Positions 1 through 9,251 of a stretch of 64,000 bases of DNA are shown one piece after another. The translations under genes were made by a program, and so were the position numbers. The stretch is from an uncultured Verrucomicrobiota bacterium. Its GTDB lineage: Bacteria > Verrucomicrobiota > Verrucomicrobiia > Verrucomicrobiales > Verrucomicrobiaceae. Location: the NCBI GenBank assembly GCA_903838675.1, contig CAILZI010000213.1, positions 92,347-156,346 of the forward strand. Direction: 5' to 3'. The notes beneath the pieces were generated by a model. It did no database searches. It saw only the letters and a list, made by a program, of their open reading frames with translations, and was not told where the DNA came from. Position 1 is the stretch's first letter. Every line of letters starts with the position of its first letter.

Positions 1-832
1 AAACCGCCGCATCATGGGTGATGATGGCAAGGTGGCGAAGATGCGACTGAGCTCCACGAAGGATGCGGCGCTGCGTGAGCTTCCGGAGGGCTTGGTCGAT
101 CCGCTGTTGAAAACCATCAGCTTTTGGAACGGTGAAAAGAAGCTCGCGGTGCTGCACTACTACGCCACGCACCCCATGAGCTACTATGGCGATGGCATCG
201 TGACGTACGACTTCGTCGGCATCGCGCGCGAGCGCCGCACGCAGGATGATGGCGTGCCGCATCTGTATTTCACCGGTTGCGGCGGCAACATCGGTGCCGG
301 CAAATACAATGACGCCAGCAAGGAGGCCCGCGTGCGCCTGGGTGAAAACATCCATGCCGCGATGGTGGCGTCTGAGCAGCAGATGAAACGCGTGCCGCTG
401 ACGAAGCTCGAATGGCGTGCGCTTCCGGTGGTGCTGAAATCAAACCCCGAGTTTCCCGAAGAGCGGATGCTGAAGGTGTGTGAAAACGCGACTGCTGTGG
501 CCTCGACACGCATCAGCGCCGCGTTTCGCGTCGGCTTCACCCGTCAGAGCGCCGCTGGCGTGCCTATCCAGTTCACCAGCCTGAAGCTTGGCGATGACGT
601 CTGCCTCCTGCACCTGCCCGGTGAGACCTTCATCGAGTATCAGCTCTTCGCGCAGCAGCAGCGCCCCGGCGGATTCGTCGCCACGGCCAGCTATGGTGAT
701 GGCGGCCCGGGCTACATCCCTCTGGAAAAGTCCTTCGCTGAAGGCGGCTACGAGCCCACGCAGGCCTTTGCCGCACCGGAATCGGAAAAGGTGATGCGGG
801 AGACGATTGTCGAGTTGCTCCGCTCAAAGTGA
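1..832 (+). CDS. Neutral/alkaline ceramidase-like protein, 3' part (gene starts before the window)
   Basis: The reading frame is open from base 2, so the gene enters from outside the window and only its last 277 or so codons are visible. The visible part has a His-rich stretch (ATHPMSYYGDG), then a YFTGCGGNIGAGKY segment and a late LHLPGETFIEYQLF block. These resemble the N-terminal domain of neutral/alkaline non-lysosomal ceramidase-like proteins, which are common in Planctomycetes and Verrucomicrobia. In that family the His residues bind a metal. The real substrate in environmental bacteria is usually unknown, so the ceramidase name is a family label. The internal ATG at position 14 is probably not the start. 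Confidence 0.6.
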   Translation, partial: NRRIMGDDGKVAKMRLSSTKDAALRELPEGLVDPLLKTISFWNGEKKLAVLHYYATHPMSYYGDGIVTYDFVGIARERRTQDDGVPHLYFTGCGGNIGAGKYNDASKEARVRLGENIHAAMVASEQQMKRVPLTKLEWRALPVVLKSNPEFPEERMLKVCENATAVASTRISAAFRVGFTRQSAAGVPIQFTSLKLGDDVCLLHLPGETFIEYQLFAQQQRPGGFVATASYGDGGPGYIPLEKSFAEGGYEPTQAFAAPESEKVMRETIVELLRSK

Positions 833-874
833 TGTGTCCCGGCATTGGAGTTTAGCATCGAATGTTTGGTGGCA

Positions 875-2437
875 TCATTCATCCCATCCCTGCACGTTCT
901 TGGTGAACCAATAGCCGTGGCTGAAGACCAGCCGGCCTTTGGTGCCTCCGCCTGCGAGGAAACCGCGGGTGTTGCGGATGGAGAAGCTCCATGTGCCGTC
1001 ATCCTCGGGGCTGATTTTGATTTCGACCTTGGTCCCGTTTTTCCTTGTGGATCGCAGTTGGTAGGAGCTTCCAAAAGTCTCGCCTTTGTCTTGCTTGAAT
1101 TCACCTTGAACGGCCTCTGAAAAAGGCACGGCGGTTGGCCAGTGCTTCTTCATCTGCGCCATGCTTGCTTTTTCGGGATCAGCATCGTTGAGGGAGATGA
1201 AGAGAGGCTCCTTTGAATCCTGCAAGCCATCGCCAATCAAATCACCAATCATCTCAACAGGAAACGATCCCGCTTTGACCCCAGACAGGGGGCTTTCAAG
1301 GGCGGCAAGCGCTGCTTCATTACCTTCGTCAAAGGCGCGTTGGGCTGCTTTGTGGAGAAGGGCACGGTTTGCCTGCAATGCGGGCGCTTTCTTGAGCAAA
1401 GCGGTCACAAAGCGTGGATTTTTTGACCATGCTGCTTTTTCCAGCAGGGTGTCAGGATAAGGCTCCTCGGGATTCAGAGCGATGGCTGGATCGACGCCGT
1501 CGTCAATCAGGGCGTTGATCAGCGTGATATTTCCATGCCAGCATGTCTCGGCTGCAAGTGGTGCCAGGTCGGCGTGGCGCAGTTCCGGCTTCGGCTGCTC
1601 GGGCACCGGGTTGCGCACGGGTGGTTGACGTTCTTCCAGCACCCACCAACCATGGCGTTGAATCAACCGTCCCGTGACTTTCTCGACCGGCATGGGGACC
1701 GAGTCAGTGACTGATCCCACAATTACCGGCCTGCCTTCGAGCTGGCAGACCACATCCCACGCATTCCCCACAGGCAGTGGCTTCACAGTTGCCGCATACC
1801 GCACGCCAGTCTCATCGGAGATCCTGTTGGAAAACCAGATGCGGGTATCCCCTCGAGTCACCATGTGGGTCGGATCCCACCTGGCCATGGACAACGGAAA
1901 CGTTTGATCACGTCTTTTGGCTATCTCCTTGGTAAAGTTATCCGGGGGATCGCCTCCATTGAGCGAGACAAAAACCTGCAGAGGTTCAGGGATATCGAAC
2001 AAATCGCGCATGATCCTGATCGCGTCCCGAGGCATCTTTTCGCCTGCATCAGGAGGTTCTGTTGGGATTATCAGCATTTTGGCCAGGTCATCACGCTTGA
2101 GCGCAAGTGCGAGATCAATGGGGCGGACGTTTCCCTCTGTGGCTGCGTAGTTGCTTGTTCCCTGGTCCTGCAGCCACGTTAGCATGTCGCGCTTGTCCCA
2201 GGCTACGGCGAACATCAAAGCGGTGAGATTGGGATCGGGCTCCTCGTCGCGAACATCTGCAATGCTTTGATCGATTCCCAAACCCGCTTGCAGAAGCGCT
2301 GCATAGAGGGGCATATTGTTATCGGCGATGGCCCTTCGCGCCGCTCTTCTCAGATGGATCGAATCGTCGGCGCTTGCCTTGATCGAGAACGTCAAAGTGA
2401 TCAGCACAAGGACAGAAACGGTGATCGCGGCTCTCAT
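875..2437 (-). CDS. Secreted ankyrin-repeat protein with an internally duplicated module
   Basis: A 520-residue protein with an N-terminal signal peptide (hydrophobic run VSVLVLITLTFSI, cleavage near SADD). Residues about 28-125 and 285-385 look like ankyrin-type helical repeats (for example LTALMFAVAWDKRDMLTWL). Each block is followed by a domain of about 120 residues that I do not recognise. The two unknown domains resemble each other: both begin with EPL..(V/I)SLN..DP and end with GRL(I/V)..HG(W/Y)W. The protein is therefore built from two copies of the same ankyrin-plus-unknown unit. It is divergent from the next gene with a 137-bp gap. Its function is unknown; ankyrin repeats suggest binding another protein in the periplasm or outside the cell. 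Confidence 0.75.
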   Translation of the reverse strand: MRAAITVSVLVLITLTFSIKASADDSIHLRRAARRAIADNNMPLYAALLQAGLGIDQSIADVRDEEPDPNLTALMFAVAWDKRDMLTWLQDQGTSNYAATEGNVRPIDLALALKRDDLAKMLIIPTEPPDAGEKMPRDAIRIMRDLFDIPEPLQVFVSLNGGDPPDNFTKEIAKRRDQTFPLSMARWDPTHMVTRGDTRIWFSNRISDETGVRYAATVKPLPVGNAWDVVCQLEGRPVIVGSVTDSVPMPVEKVTGRLIQRHGWWVLEERQPPVRNPVPEQPKPELRHADLAPLAAETCWHGNITLINALIDDGVDPAIALNPEEPYPDTLLEKAAWSKNPRFVTALLKKAPALQANRALLHKAAQRAFDEGNEAALAALESPLSGVKAGSFPVEMIGDLIGDGLQDSKEPLFISLNDADPEKASMAQMKKHWPTAVPFSEAVQGEFKQDKGETFGSSYQLRSTRKNGTKVEIKISPEDDGTWSFSIRNTRGFLAGGGTKGRLVFSHGYWFTKNVQGWDE

Positions 2438-2574
2438 AAAGTGATGATGAACAAAGTGCCCGGCAGAGTCAATATGCAGGTTTCTTCCATTTTAATGCGG
2501 CGTACTGCAGGAGCTGCCAGACTTCGAGATTGAAGAGTTGCTTCACATAGAATGATCCGATAAAAGATCACGAC

Positions 2575-3033
2575 ATGATCCTCGATACTCTCGAAAACTC
2601 CGCCCGTTACGAATCTCTCAATTCGCGTTTTGCCAAGGCTTTTGCCTATCTTCGCACCGTGGACGGCACACAGCCGCTGGGCCGTTTCGATCTCGATGGA
2701 GACCACTGCTTTGCGCTGGTGCAAACCTATGAGACGAAGCTGATCGAGAAGGCCAAGTTCGAAGCGCATCGCAAGTACATCGACGTGCAGTTCATTTACA
2801 GCGGCCGTGAAACCATTCTCTGGGCCCCCTTGGCGGCCATGCAGGAGGAGATGATGGCCTACAACGAGGAGAAAGAGGCCGCGCTGTGGAAGCTCATTCC
2901 CGACGTGACCCCGCTGCACATGAGCGGCGGCCACTACGCCATCCTCTACCCGCAGGACGCGCATGCCCCCTGCATCGAGTGGGACAAGCCGGAGCAGGTG
3001 TTCAAGGTCGTCATCAAAGTCGCGGTCGAGTGA
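2575..3033 (+). CDS. YhcH/YjgK/YiaL family protein
   Basis: A 152-residue cytosolic protein of the YhcH/YjgK/YiaL (DUF386) cupin-like family. Characteristic features are the KFEAHRKYIDVQFIYSG block near residues 62-78, the MMAYNEEKEAALW segment and the C-terminal HYAILYPQDAHAPCI with a conserved HAP. In the family the His/Glu residues sit in a beta-barrel and bind a metal. Members are linked to sialic-acid or other sugar metabolism (E. coli NanQ is an anomerase). The length matches the family. No sugar-catabolic gene is next to it, so the substrate cannot be inferred here. It converges on the DUF1501 gene with only 4 bp between stop codons. Confidence 0.85.
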   Translation: MILDTLENSARYESLNSRFAKAFAYLRTVDGTQPLGRFDLDGDHCFALVQTYETKLIEKAKFEAHRKYIDVQFIYSGRETILWAPLAAMQEEMMAYNEEKEAALWKLIPDVTPLHMSGGHYAILYPQDAHAPCIEWDKPEQVFKVVIKVAVE

Positions 3034-3037
3034 GGCA

Positions 3038-4306
3038 TCAGCCCCACAGGCCCTGTAATGCCTCGCCTTTCTTCACCCCGAGAGGAAACTTTTTGCTGAA
3101 CGGGTGATCCTCGATTCCGGCAAACTGGCGGAGGGAGTGATGGATATGCTCAGGTCGGACACGGATGCCCTGGTCTTTGTCGGTGATGAGCGTTTGAGGG
3201 TTCAGCGGCACATGCAGCTGCCCGTCGTCCGTGGCACCAAGGACACGGTTTCCGCGAATGCCGGAGCCGATGAACATGATGGAGCCGACGGACCAGTGGT
3301 CCTTGCCGTTGCCTTTGTTGTAGGTGGGAGTCCGGCCCATTTCGCTTTGAACGATGATCACCAGTTTGTCGCGGATCTTAAGGTCCTCGGCGCGGCGGAG
3401 GAAATAGGCGATGCCGGCGAGAAATTCCGGAATGAGCTTCATCTGGTCGGTGTCGTTGTTCGCATGGCTGTCAAACTGGCCGATGCTCAGATTCGCGGAG
3501 ACGCAAACGCCCGCCTTGAAGGAAGCGAGCGTGATCTCGGCCTGCTGTGAGAGGCGTTCTTTTGGGATGTTCTTCGGTATGTGCGGCGTCACGCGCTGCA
3601 GGGCCTTCGAGTTGATCTGCGCGGCGTACAGCATGTTCTGGGCGCGCTCCACACGGGGCAAACGTGCCTCGGCGGCGCGGCCTGCATGCTGTTCGTCCAG
3701 TGCCTTGTTGATGCGCTCCAGCACAACGTCTTCATGGTACGGCGCGCGCGCGTTGCCATCGACGAAGTCAGCGTTGGCAATGCGCTGCAGCGACTGCGGA
3801 TAAGGCACGCGCGACATGGCCACGAGGTTGCCCGTGTTCGAGTAGTTGCCAAATGTGAGGTAGGAGATCGGGCATGCGGGGCCTTTGCACGCAGCCACCA
3901 GAGCGGCAAAGGTGGGATAAGCGAGACTGTCGAGTTTGCCCGTGGCCATGTACCGCGCACCAGGGGCGTGATTGTTCACTGAGTAATCGAGGCCGTTGAG
4001 GGTGAGCAGTTCGCTGCCAAACTCCTTGTAAAAGTCCTCGTTGCTCATGCCTGCGGCGATGTGCTTCGCGTTGGGCGCAAACTTGTGCGCCCCCTGCGTG
4101 AGAATGTCACCCTCATGGTAAAGGCGGTTGATCTCATGGATGCCCTTGGGGTCCATCAGGTAGCTGGTGTCCCAGCCGCCGGAGGCGTTGAACACCACGT
4201 AATACGGTCCTTCATACGCTTCGCCTTCTTTTGTGGCGGCGCGTGCGCCAGGGCATGCCAGTCCCAGTCCGGCCAGCGTGCAGCATTTCAAAAAATCACG
4301 TCTCAT
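3038..4306 (-). CDS. DUF1501 Tat-exported protein
   Basis: A 422-residue protein starting with a twin-arginine signal (RRDFLK then LAGLGLACPGARA). The body carries DUF1501 features: YVVFNASGGWDTSY, NNHAPGARYMATG, QFDSHANND and IVQSEMGRTPTYN..GKDHW. DUF1501 proteins belong to the alkaline-phosphatase/sulfatase-like fold and are abundant in Planctomycetes and Verrucomicrobia, where they are paired with haem-binding DUF1549/DUF1592-type proteins. The precise biochemical role is not established. It lies 6 bp downstream of its partner gene on the same strand, which indicates an operon and a joint function in the periplasm. Confidence 0.85.
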   Translation of the reverse strand: MRRDFLKCCTLAGLGLACPGARAATKEGEAYEGPYYVVFNASGGWDTSYLMDPKGIHEINRLYHEGDILTQGAHKFAPNAKHIAAGMSNEDFYKEFGSELLTLNGLDYSVNNHAPGARYMATGKLDSLAYPTFAALVAACKGPACPISYLTFGNYSNTGNLVAMSRVPYPQSLQRIANADFVDGNARAPYHEDVVLERINKALDEQHAGRAAEARLPRVERAQNMLYAAQINSKALQRVTPHIPKNIPKERLSQQAEITLASFKAGVCVSANLSIGQFDSHANNDTDQMKLIPEFLAGIAYFLRRAEDLKIRDKLVIIVQSEMGRTPTYNKGNGKDHWSVGSIMFIGSGIRGNRVLGATDDGQLHVPLNPQTLITDKDQGIRVRPEHIHHSLRQFAGIEDHPFSKKFPLGVKKGEALQGLWG

Positions 4307-4312
4307 GAGGGT

Positions 4313-6553
4313 CTATTCGTAGAGGAAGTCGTATTGGCGAAGCAGGTAGGTCACCACAGCACGCCAGGCCCGCACGGTGTACTGTGGGTCTGAAACGGGC
4401 TGTTCCAGTCCCTGGCGGCAATAATAGTTCTCCTCCGTGTCATGGCGCCGTGCCGCGGCTTCCTTCACAATGTCGGCGAAGAGTTGAAAGCTGCGCTCCA
4501 CCTCGGCGGACTCCACCCGGCCCAGCAGGCGCTCATGCAGGTGGGAGATGGTGCGGCGGATCTGTGCATCATGCTCGGCGGTTCCAGGCGTGACATCGGG
4601 CTCGATGTGCTGAAAGAGCAGCCGCTTCTCCGCAGGCCGGCTGAAATCGAGCGCGGTTTCTTTGCATGCCACGTCATTGGCCAGGATGCGTTGCAGCGAC
4701 CCCATCGCTCCGCTGGGGTCCGTGGCACGTTCGGTGACTTCCTTCGAATCAATGCCGCCGTAAAGCATCGCCAGCTGATCATTGAGCCTGCCCCAGCGGC
4801 GGCCAAACACGGCGGCCACTTTGCGCTCTACCTGTTCGGGTGCAAGCATGCGCACGATGCCGATGTCATCGAGCTCTGCCTGACGTTCGGGATTCAGAGC
4901 GGCGGTGGTGAGCCCGTCCGCGCGGTAAAAGTCCGTGGCCACCCAGTCCTTGAACACCTGCTTCAAGTTGAAGCCCTTCTGGGCAAAGCGCGTGGCGATG
5001 GACTCAATCACCGCCCGCTGTTCCTGATGCGCCCGATATTTCGCGGCGAAGCTTGGATCATCGAGATCTTTGGGCTGCAGCAGCACCTTGCGCCCGGTGA
5101 GGATGTAATAAACGTGCTCCACCATCGTGACGGCGAAGCGCGGGTCCTTCGCCGTGTGCTCGCCGAGCCACTGCAGGGCGCGCCAGCGCTCCTCCCCGGG
5201 GAGGCCGACGCCTTCGCAGCCGGCGCCAAACATGTCGGTGAACCAGCCTTCCTTGCGCTTTCCGTACACGCCTTCAAACCGCCAGTAGTCCTGAAACAGC
5301 CCGGCGATGGGATCGAGCGTCTTGTGGCAGACCACACACTCGGCAGCCTCCATGGTCGGCACTTTGTATTTCGCGGTTGTTGCCGCGGCGTCGGACACCC
5401 GCGCGGCCAGTTCCAGCACATCCACTCCCAGGAAATGCTGGAAATACATGCGAGCACGCAGGCGGTTACGGTTCGTCTCCGTCGTGGGATATCGGCGCAG
5501 GTACTGAAACGTGCTGAGAATGCCCGCATGCGGATAAAATCCCGTCTCGCTGTCCTGGTTGTCCGCCTTGTTGCGTCCCACCAGGGCTTTGAGCTTCACG
5601 GGGATGTATTCAAAAGGGTCATCGGGGTTTTTGAAACTCGCTTTGATCTCCTCAAAATTGCCGTAGCCACGCGCCGTGTAGGGCGTGACCATGATGTAGT
5701 CGGCGGTGACGATTTCCGTGAACGGGCGGTCATTGCGCACGATGTGCTCGATCAGCTTCATCGGTTCGCCCAGCAGCGCCTCGCGATATTGACGTGCGAG
5801 TTTGTAGCCCGCCTGCTGCCGCTCCTTCTCGTCCTGGATGTGGCTCAGGTCGTAGGACTGGAACCAGTTCCGGGTCTTGCTGAAATTATCGTAGGACAGA
5901 ATGCTGCTGTCCCCGCCATCGGCGCCCAGGGTGAGGAAGATGCCGTTGAAGCCTTCGCGCAGCCGGTCGTAAAAGGCGTCCTCCTTCATTAAGGAATCAA
6001 GCATCTGGTCAAACGCACCCGGCTGGCCGAGCCGTTTCAATTCCGCCTCCGTGGGCAGCCGCCCTGCAAGTGACAAGGTCACCCGCCGCAGCAGGCGCGC
6101 ATCATCCAGCATCAAGACGCCGGCGAAAAACGGTGGTGCGTCTTTCCCTTGAGTGTTGGGCTGCGGTTGATCCACCTGCCTCACAAATTTTTCGAGAATC
6201 CGATGCCCGGCCGATCCTGGCTGCAGCACTTCCTCGCCTTCATGATCGAGTTTGCCGGTGGCCTTCAGCAGCAGCCGCGACTCGCCATCCTTCAGCGACT
6301 TCGCCATGCGGGTGAACGCGGCCTGGTTGTGCATCAGCGAGGCATGCCGTGCGGGCGTTTGATCACGCGCCGGATCTTGCAGTACAAACTTGCTCTCCTC
6401 CGCATCACCTCCGGCTTTGTGGCACTTGAAGCACGACTGGGCTCCCACTTTGGGCCAGACCTCTTCGGAAAAAAACGATCCCGCCTGCACGGAAGAGATC
6501 AGGCTCAGGATGAGCAGGCACAGCACTGGAGAACGGCTGGTGGATCGTTTCAT
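4313..6553 (-). CDS. Planctomycete-type cytochrome/DUF1549-like secreted protein
   Basis: A large secreted protein with two CxxCH haem-binding motifs: CFKCH near the N-terminus and CVVCH in the middle, followed by KTLDPIAGLFQDYW as in DUF1588-type domains. A block RRVTLSLAGRLPTEAEL resembles the start of DUF1549. The chosen start at 6553 gives MKRSTSRSPVLCLLILSLIS, a normal signal peptide ending SSVQA. An in-frame ATG at 6616 would put 21 charged residues in front of it and is less likely. The gene forms an operon with the DUF1501 gene and is divergent from a second cytochrome/DUF1501 pair at 6639, so the two pairs share an 85-bp promoter region. Confidence 0.8.
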   Translation of the reverse strand: MKRSTSRSPVLCLLILSLISSVQAGSFFSEEVWPKVGAQSCFKCHKAGGDAEESKFVLQDPARDQTPARHASLMHNQAAFTRMAKSLKDGESRLLLKATGKLDHEGEEVLQPGSAGHRILEKFVRQVDQPQPNTQGKDAPPFFAGVLMLDDARLLRRVTLSLAGRLPTEAELKRLGQPGAFDQMLDSLMKEDAFYDRLREGFNGIFLTLGADGGDSSILSYDNFSKTRNWFQSYDLSHIQDEKERQQAGYKLARQYREALLGEPMKLIEHIVRNDRPFTEIVTADYIMVTPYTARGYGNFEEIKASFKNPDDPFEYIPVKLKALVGRNKADNQDSETGFYPHAGILSTFQYLRRYPTTETNRNRLRARMYFQHFLGVDVLELAARVSDAAATTAKYKVPTMEAAECVVCHKTLDPIAGLFQDYWRFEGVYGKRKEGWFTDMFGAGCEGVGLPGEERWRALQWLGEHTAKDPRFAVTMVEHVYYILTGRKVLLQPKDLDDPSFAAKYRAHQEQRAVIESIATRFAQKGFNLKQVFKDWVATDFYRADGLTTAALNPERQAELDDIGIVRMLAPEQVERKVAAVFGRRWGRLNDQLAMLYGGIDSKEVTERATDPSGAMGSLQRILANDVACKETALDFSRPAEKRLLFQHIEPDVTPGTAEHDAQIRRTISHLHERLLGRVESAEVERSFQLFADIVKEAAARRHDTEENYYCRQGLEQPVSDPQYTVRAWRAVVTYLLRQYDFLYE

Positions 6554-6638
6554 CGTGGCAGGTTTCAAACGCACAGGGAACGGCCTTCTTTCCTCGGTAA
6601 TACTGCCTCTCTTCATCGCGTAGGTTTGTCACCCCCTG

Positions 6639-9251
6639 ATGAAGCTGACGCCTGCTGTTCTCCTTTGCTCCCTCGCCGTGACCGCTCATGGCGCGGAGCG
6701 CATGCTCACGTTTGAAAAAGACGTGCGGCCGCTTTTGAAGACTCATTGCACCCATTGCCATGGTGAGGAAGAGAAGCCCAAGGGCGGTGTGGATCTGCGT
6801 CTGCGGCGCTTCATGGACCTGAAGCTCGACGATGAGAAGCACGTCATCGTGGCGGGACAGCCGGCGCAGAGCGAACTGGTGCGCCTGATCAAAAGCGGAG
6901 AAATGCCGAAGAAGGGCAAACCGATGTCCGAGGCCGATCTGGCGATCATTGAGAAGTGGATCGCTCAAGGGGCGAAGACCGCACGCCCTGAGCCGCTGGT
7001 GCTCGCCCCCGGGCCGATGATTTCAGACGACGACCGCGAGTACTGGGCCTTTCAGCCGGTAAAACGCCCTGCAGTGCCCGCAACTTTGGATGCAAAGAAG
7101 GTGCGCACCCCGGTGGATGCTTTCCTGCTCAAATCGATGGCCGACAAAGGGCTCTCCTTCGCACCCGAGGCCGACCGCAGAACCTTGATCCGCCGCGTGT
7201 CGCTGGATCTCACCGGACTGCTGCCGACGCCTGAGGAGGTGGATGCCTTTGTTAGCGATAAGTCGCCGCTGGCCTATGAGCAGCTCGTGGAGCGTCTCCT
7301 CGCCTCGAAAAGCTACGGCGAGCGCTGGGCGCGCCATTGGCTGGATGTGGTGGGCTATGCGGACTCCAATGGCTATTCAGAGGCCGACTCGGTGCGACCT
7401 CAGGCCTGGCGCTATCGTGACTACGTCATCCGTGCGATGAACACGGACAAACCCTGGGATGAATTCATCCAAGAGCAGCTGGCGGGGGACGAGCTTGCCG
7501 GTGCCACACATGCAGACTTCCAGCAGGCGGTGCTCGATCCGCAGCGCACCGATCAGCTCACTGCCACCGCATTCCTGCGCATGGCGCCCGATGGCACCGG
7601 CGATGCGCCCGATGATGCAAAGCTCGCCAAGAACCAGGTCATCGCAGAGCAGATGAAGGTCATGACCTCGTCGCTCATGGCCATGACGGTCGCTTGCGCT
7701 CAGTGCCACGATCATCGCTACGATCCGATCACCCAGGCCGACTACTACCGCCTGCGCGCCGTTTTTGATCCGGCCTACAACTTGGAGGCTTGGCGCGCAC
7801 CTGCGCAGCGTCTGTACTCGCTCTACTCGCCTGAAGAACGCGCCAAGGCCGCAGAGATCGAAGTCAAGGCCAAGGAGATCGAGGTCGAGGCACGTGCGAT
7901 GAGCAAAAAATTCCTCGATGAAATCTTCGAGGTCGAGATCAAGAAGGTGCCGGAGGCGGAGCAGGCGGCCTTCCGTATCGCCCGTGACACGCCCAAGGAA
8001 AAACACACGCCGGAGCAAAAAGCGCTCATCAAAAAGTATCCCTCCGCACTCGCGACCTACTCGCTCGATCTCTACGACAAGAAGAAACAGGACATCGTGG
8101 ATGCGAAGATGGCCGAGGCCAAAAAGCTGCGTGACACCAAGCCGGTGGAAGGTTTTGTGATGGCTTTGACAGAAGTGAAAGGCCAGGTGCCGGTGACCAA
8201 GCTTTTCAATCGCGGCGATCATGATCAGCCGAAGCAGGCCCTGACGCCCGGTGAGCTGAGCATCCTCGCCAGCCCGCAGATCGAGCCCTTCAAACCGGTG
8301 CCGGTGAGCAGTGGCTCCAGCGGGCGTCGCCTCGCCTACGCGCAGTGGCTCACCAGCGGCAAACATCCGCTCACAGCGCGCGTCCTGGTGAATCGCTTTT
8401 GGATGAACCACATGGGCCGCGGCATCGTGAACACCCCGGGTGATTTTGGCCGCCAGGGAGAGCTGCCCACGCACCCAGAGCTGCTCGACTTCCTCGCCGA
8501 TGAGTTTGTGAAGAGCGGCTGGAAGCTGAAGTCCCTGCATCGCCTTATCATGCTGAGCAATGCGTACCGCCAGTCTTCGGTGAATAACGCCTCCTTAAAC
8601 GCCGATCCCGAAAACAAGCTCTACGCACGCTTCAAACTGCGCCGCATCGATGCCGAGACGCTGCGCGACTCCTTGCTGGCCGTCACTGGCACACTGGTGC
8701 AGACGAGCTATGGACCGCCCAGCGGTATCGGCCGCGATCCGCAGGGGCGCGTGGTCACGGGCATCGACAAAGGCACGATCACGCTGAACAAGGTCGATCC
8801 CGGCGGTGCGGATGATTTCCGCCGTTCCATCTATGTGCAGGTGCGCCGCAGCAAGCCCGTCACCGTGCTCGACACCTTTGACGCGCCCGTCATGACGCCC
8901 AACTGCGAGCTGCGTGCTCAAACCACCGTCGCACCGCAGTCCTTGCTGCTCATGAACGACACCTTCGTGCTCGACAGCTCCCGCCGCCTTGCAGACCGTC
9001 TAGAGACCGCGTCTCCTGGCAATCGCACCGAGCAGATCAAGCGCGCCTGGGAACTGCTCTTTGGCAAACCAGCGACTCAGCCCGACGTCGTCCGTGGCAT
9101 TGCCTATCTCAATGAGCAGACCAAGGCCCTCGCTGACTACCACCATGGCATCCAGCACGCGAAAGGCGTCGTGCCCAATCCGCCGCAGGAGGCCATGGCC
9201 AGCCTCTGCCAGATCCTTTGCAGCTCGAACCGTTTCCTCTACGTCGAATGA
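6639..9251 (+). CDS. PSCyt1/DUF1549/DUF1553 cytochrome-like protein
   Basis: An 870-residue secreted protein with the classic order of this PVC family. A signal peptide comes first, then a cytochrome-c-type PSCyt1 domain with CTHCH near residue 37 followed by GGVDLR. Next is DUF1549 (LIRRVSLDLTGLLPTPEEV, YGERWARHWLDVVGYADSNGY), then a second haem-type motif CAQCHDHRYDPITQ near residue 353. DUF1553 lies in the C-terminal half (RVLVNRFWMNHMGRGIV, RRIDAETLRDSLLAVTG, DAPVMTPNCELR). A charged KAKEIEVEARAMSKKFLDEI stretch around residues 405-430 is probably a coiled coil. Its stop overlaps the start of the DUF1501 gene as ATGA, indicating translational coupling. Electron transfer or anchoring of a degradation complex has been proposed for the family; the role is unproven. 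Confidence 0.9.
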   Translation: MKLTPAVLLCSLAVTAHGAERMLTFEKDVRPLLKTHCTHCHGEEEKPKGGVDLRLRRFMDLKLDDEKHVIVAGQPAQSELVRLIKSGEMPKKGKPMSEADLAIIEKWIAQGAKTARPEPLVLAPGPMISDDDREYWAFQPVKRPAVPATLDAKKVRTPVDAFLLKSMADKGLSFAPEADRRTLIRRVSLDLTGLLPTPEEVDAFVSDKSPLAYEQLVERLLASKSYGERWARHWLDVVGYADSNGYSEADSVRPQAWRYRDYVIRAMNTDKPWDEFIQEQLAGDELAGATHADFQQAVLDPQRTDQLTATAFLRMAPDGTGDAPDDAKLAKNQVIAEQMKVMTSSLMAMTVACAQCHDHRYDPITQADYYRLRAVFDPAYNLEAWRAPAQRLYSLYSPEERAKAAEIEVKAKEIEVEARAMSKKFLDEIFEVEIKKVPEAEQAAFRIARDTPKEKHTPEQKALIKKYPSALATYSLDLYDKKKQDIVDAKMAEAKKLRDTKPVEGFVMALTEVKGQVPVTKLFNRGDHDQPKQALTPGELSILASPQIEPFKPVPVSSGSSGRRLAYAQWLTSGKHPLTARVLVNRFWMNHMGRGIVNTPGDFGRQGELPTHPELLDFLADEFVKSGWKLKSLHRLIMLSNAYRQSSVNNASLNADPENKLYARFKLRRIDAETLRDSLLAVTGTLVQTSYGPPSGIGRDPQGRVVTGIDKGTITLNKVDPGGADDFRRSIYVQVRRSKPVTVLDTFDAPVMTPNCELRAQTTVAPQSLLLMNDTFVLDSSRRLADRLETASPGNRTEQIKRAWELLFGKPATQPDVVRGIAYLNEQTKALADYHHGIQHAKGVVPNPPQEAMASLCQILCSSNRFLYVE

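Noticed and set aside
4442..5992. A 516-codon open frame on the + strand opposite the cytochrome-type gene
   Set aside because: Composition is a shadow of the opposite gene, which has CxxCH motifs and a signal peptide. No recognisable domain in the shadow.
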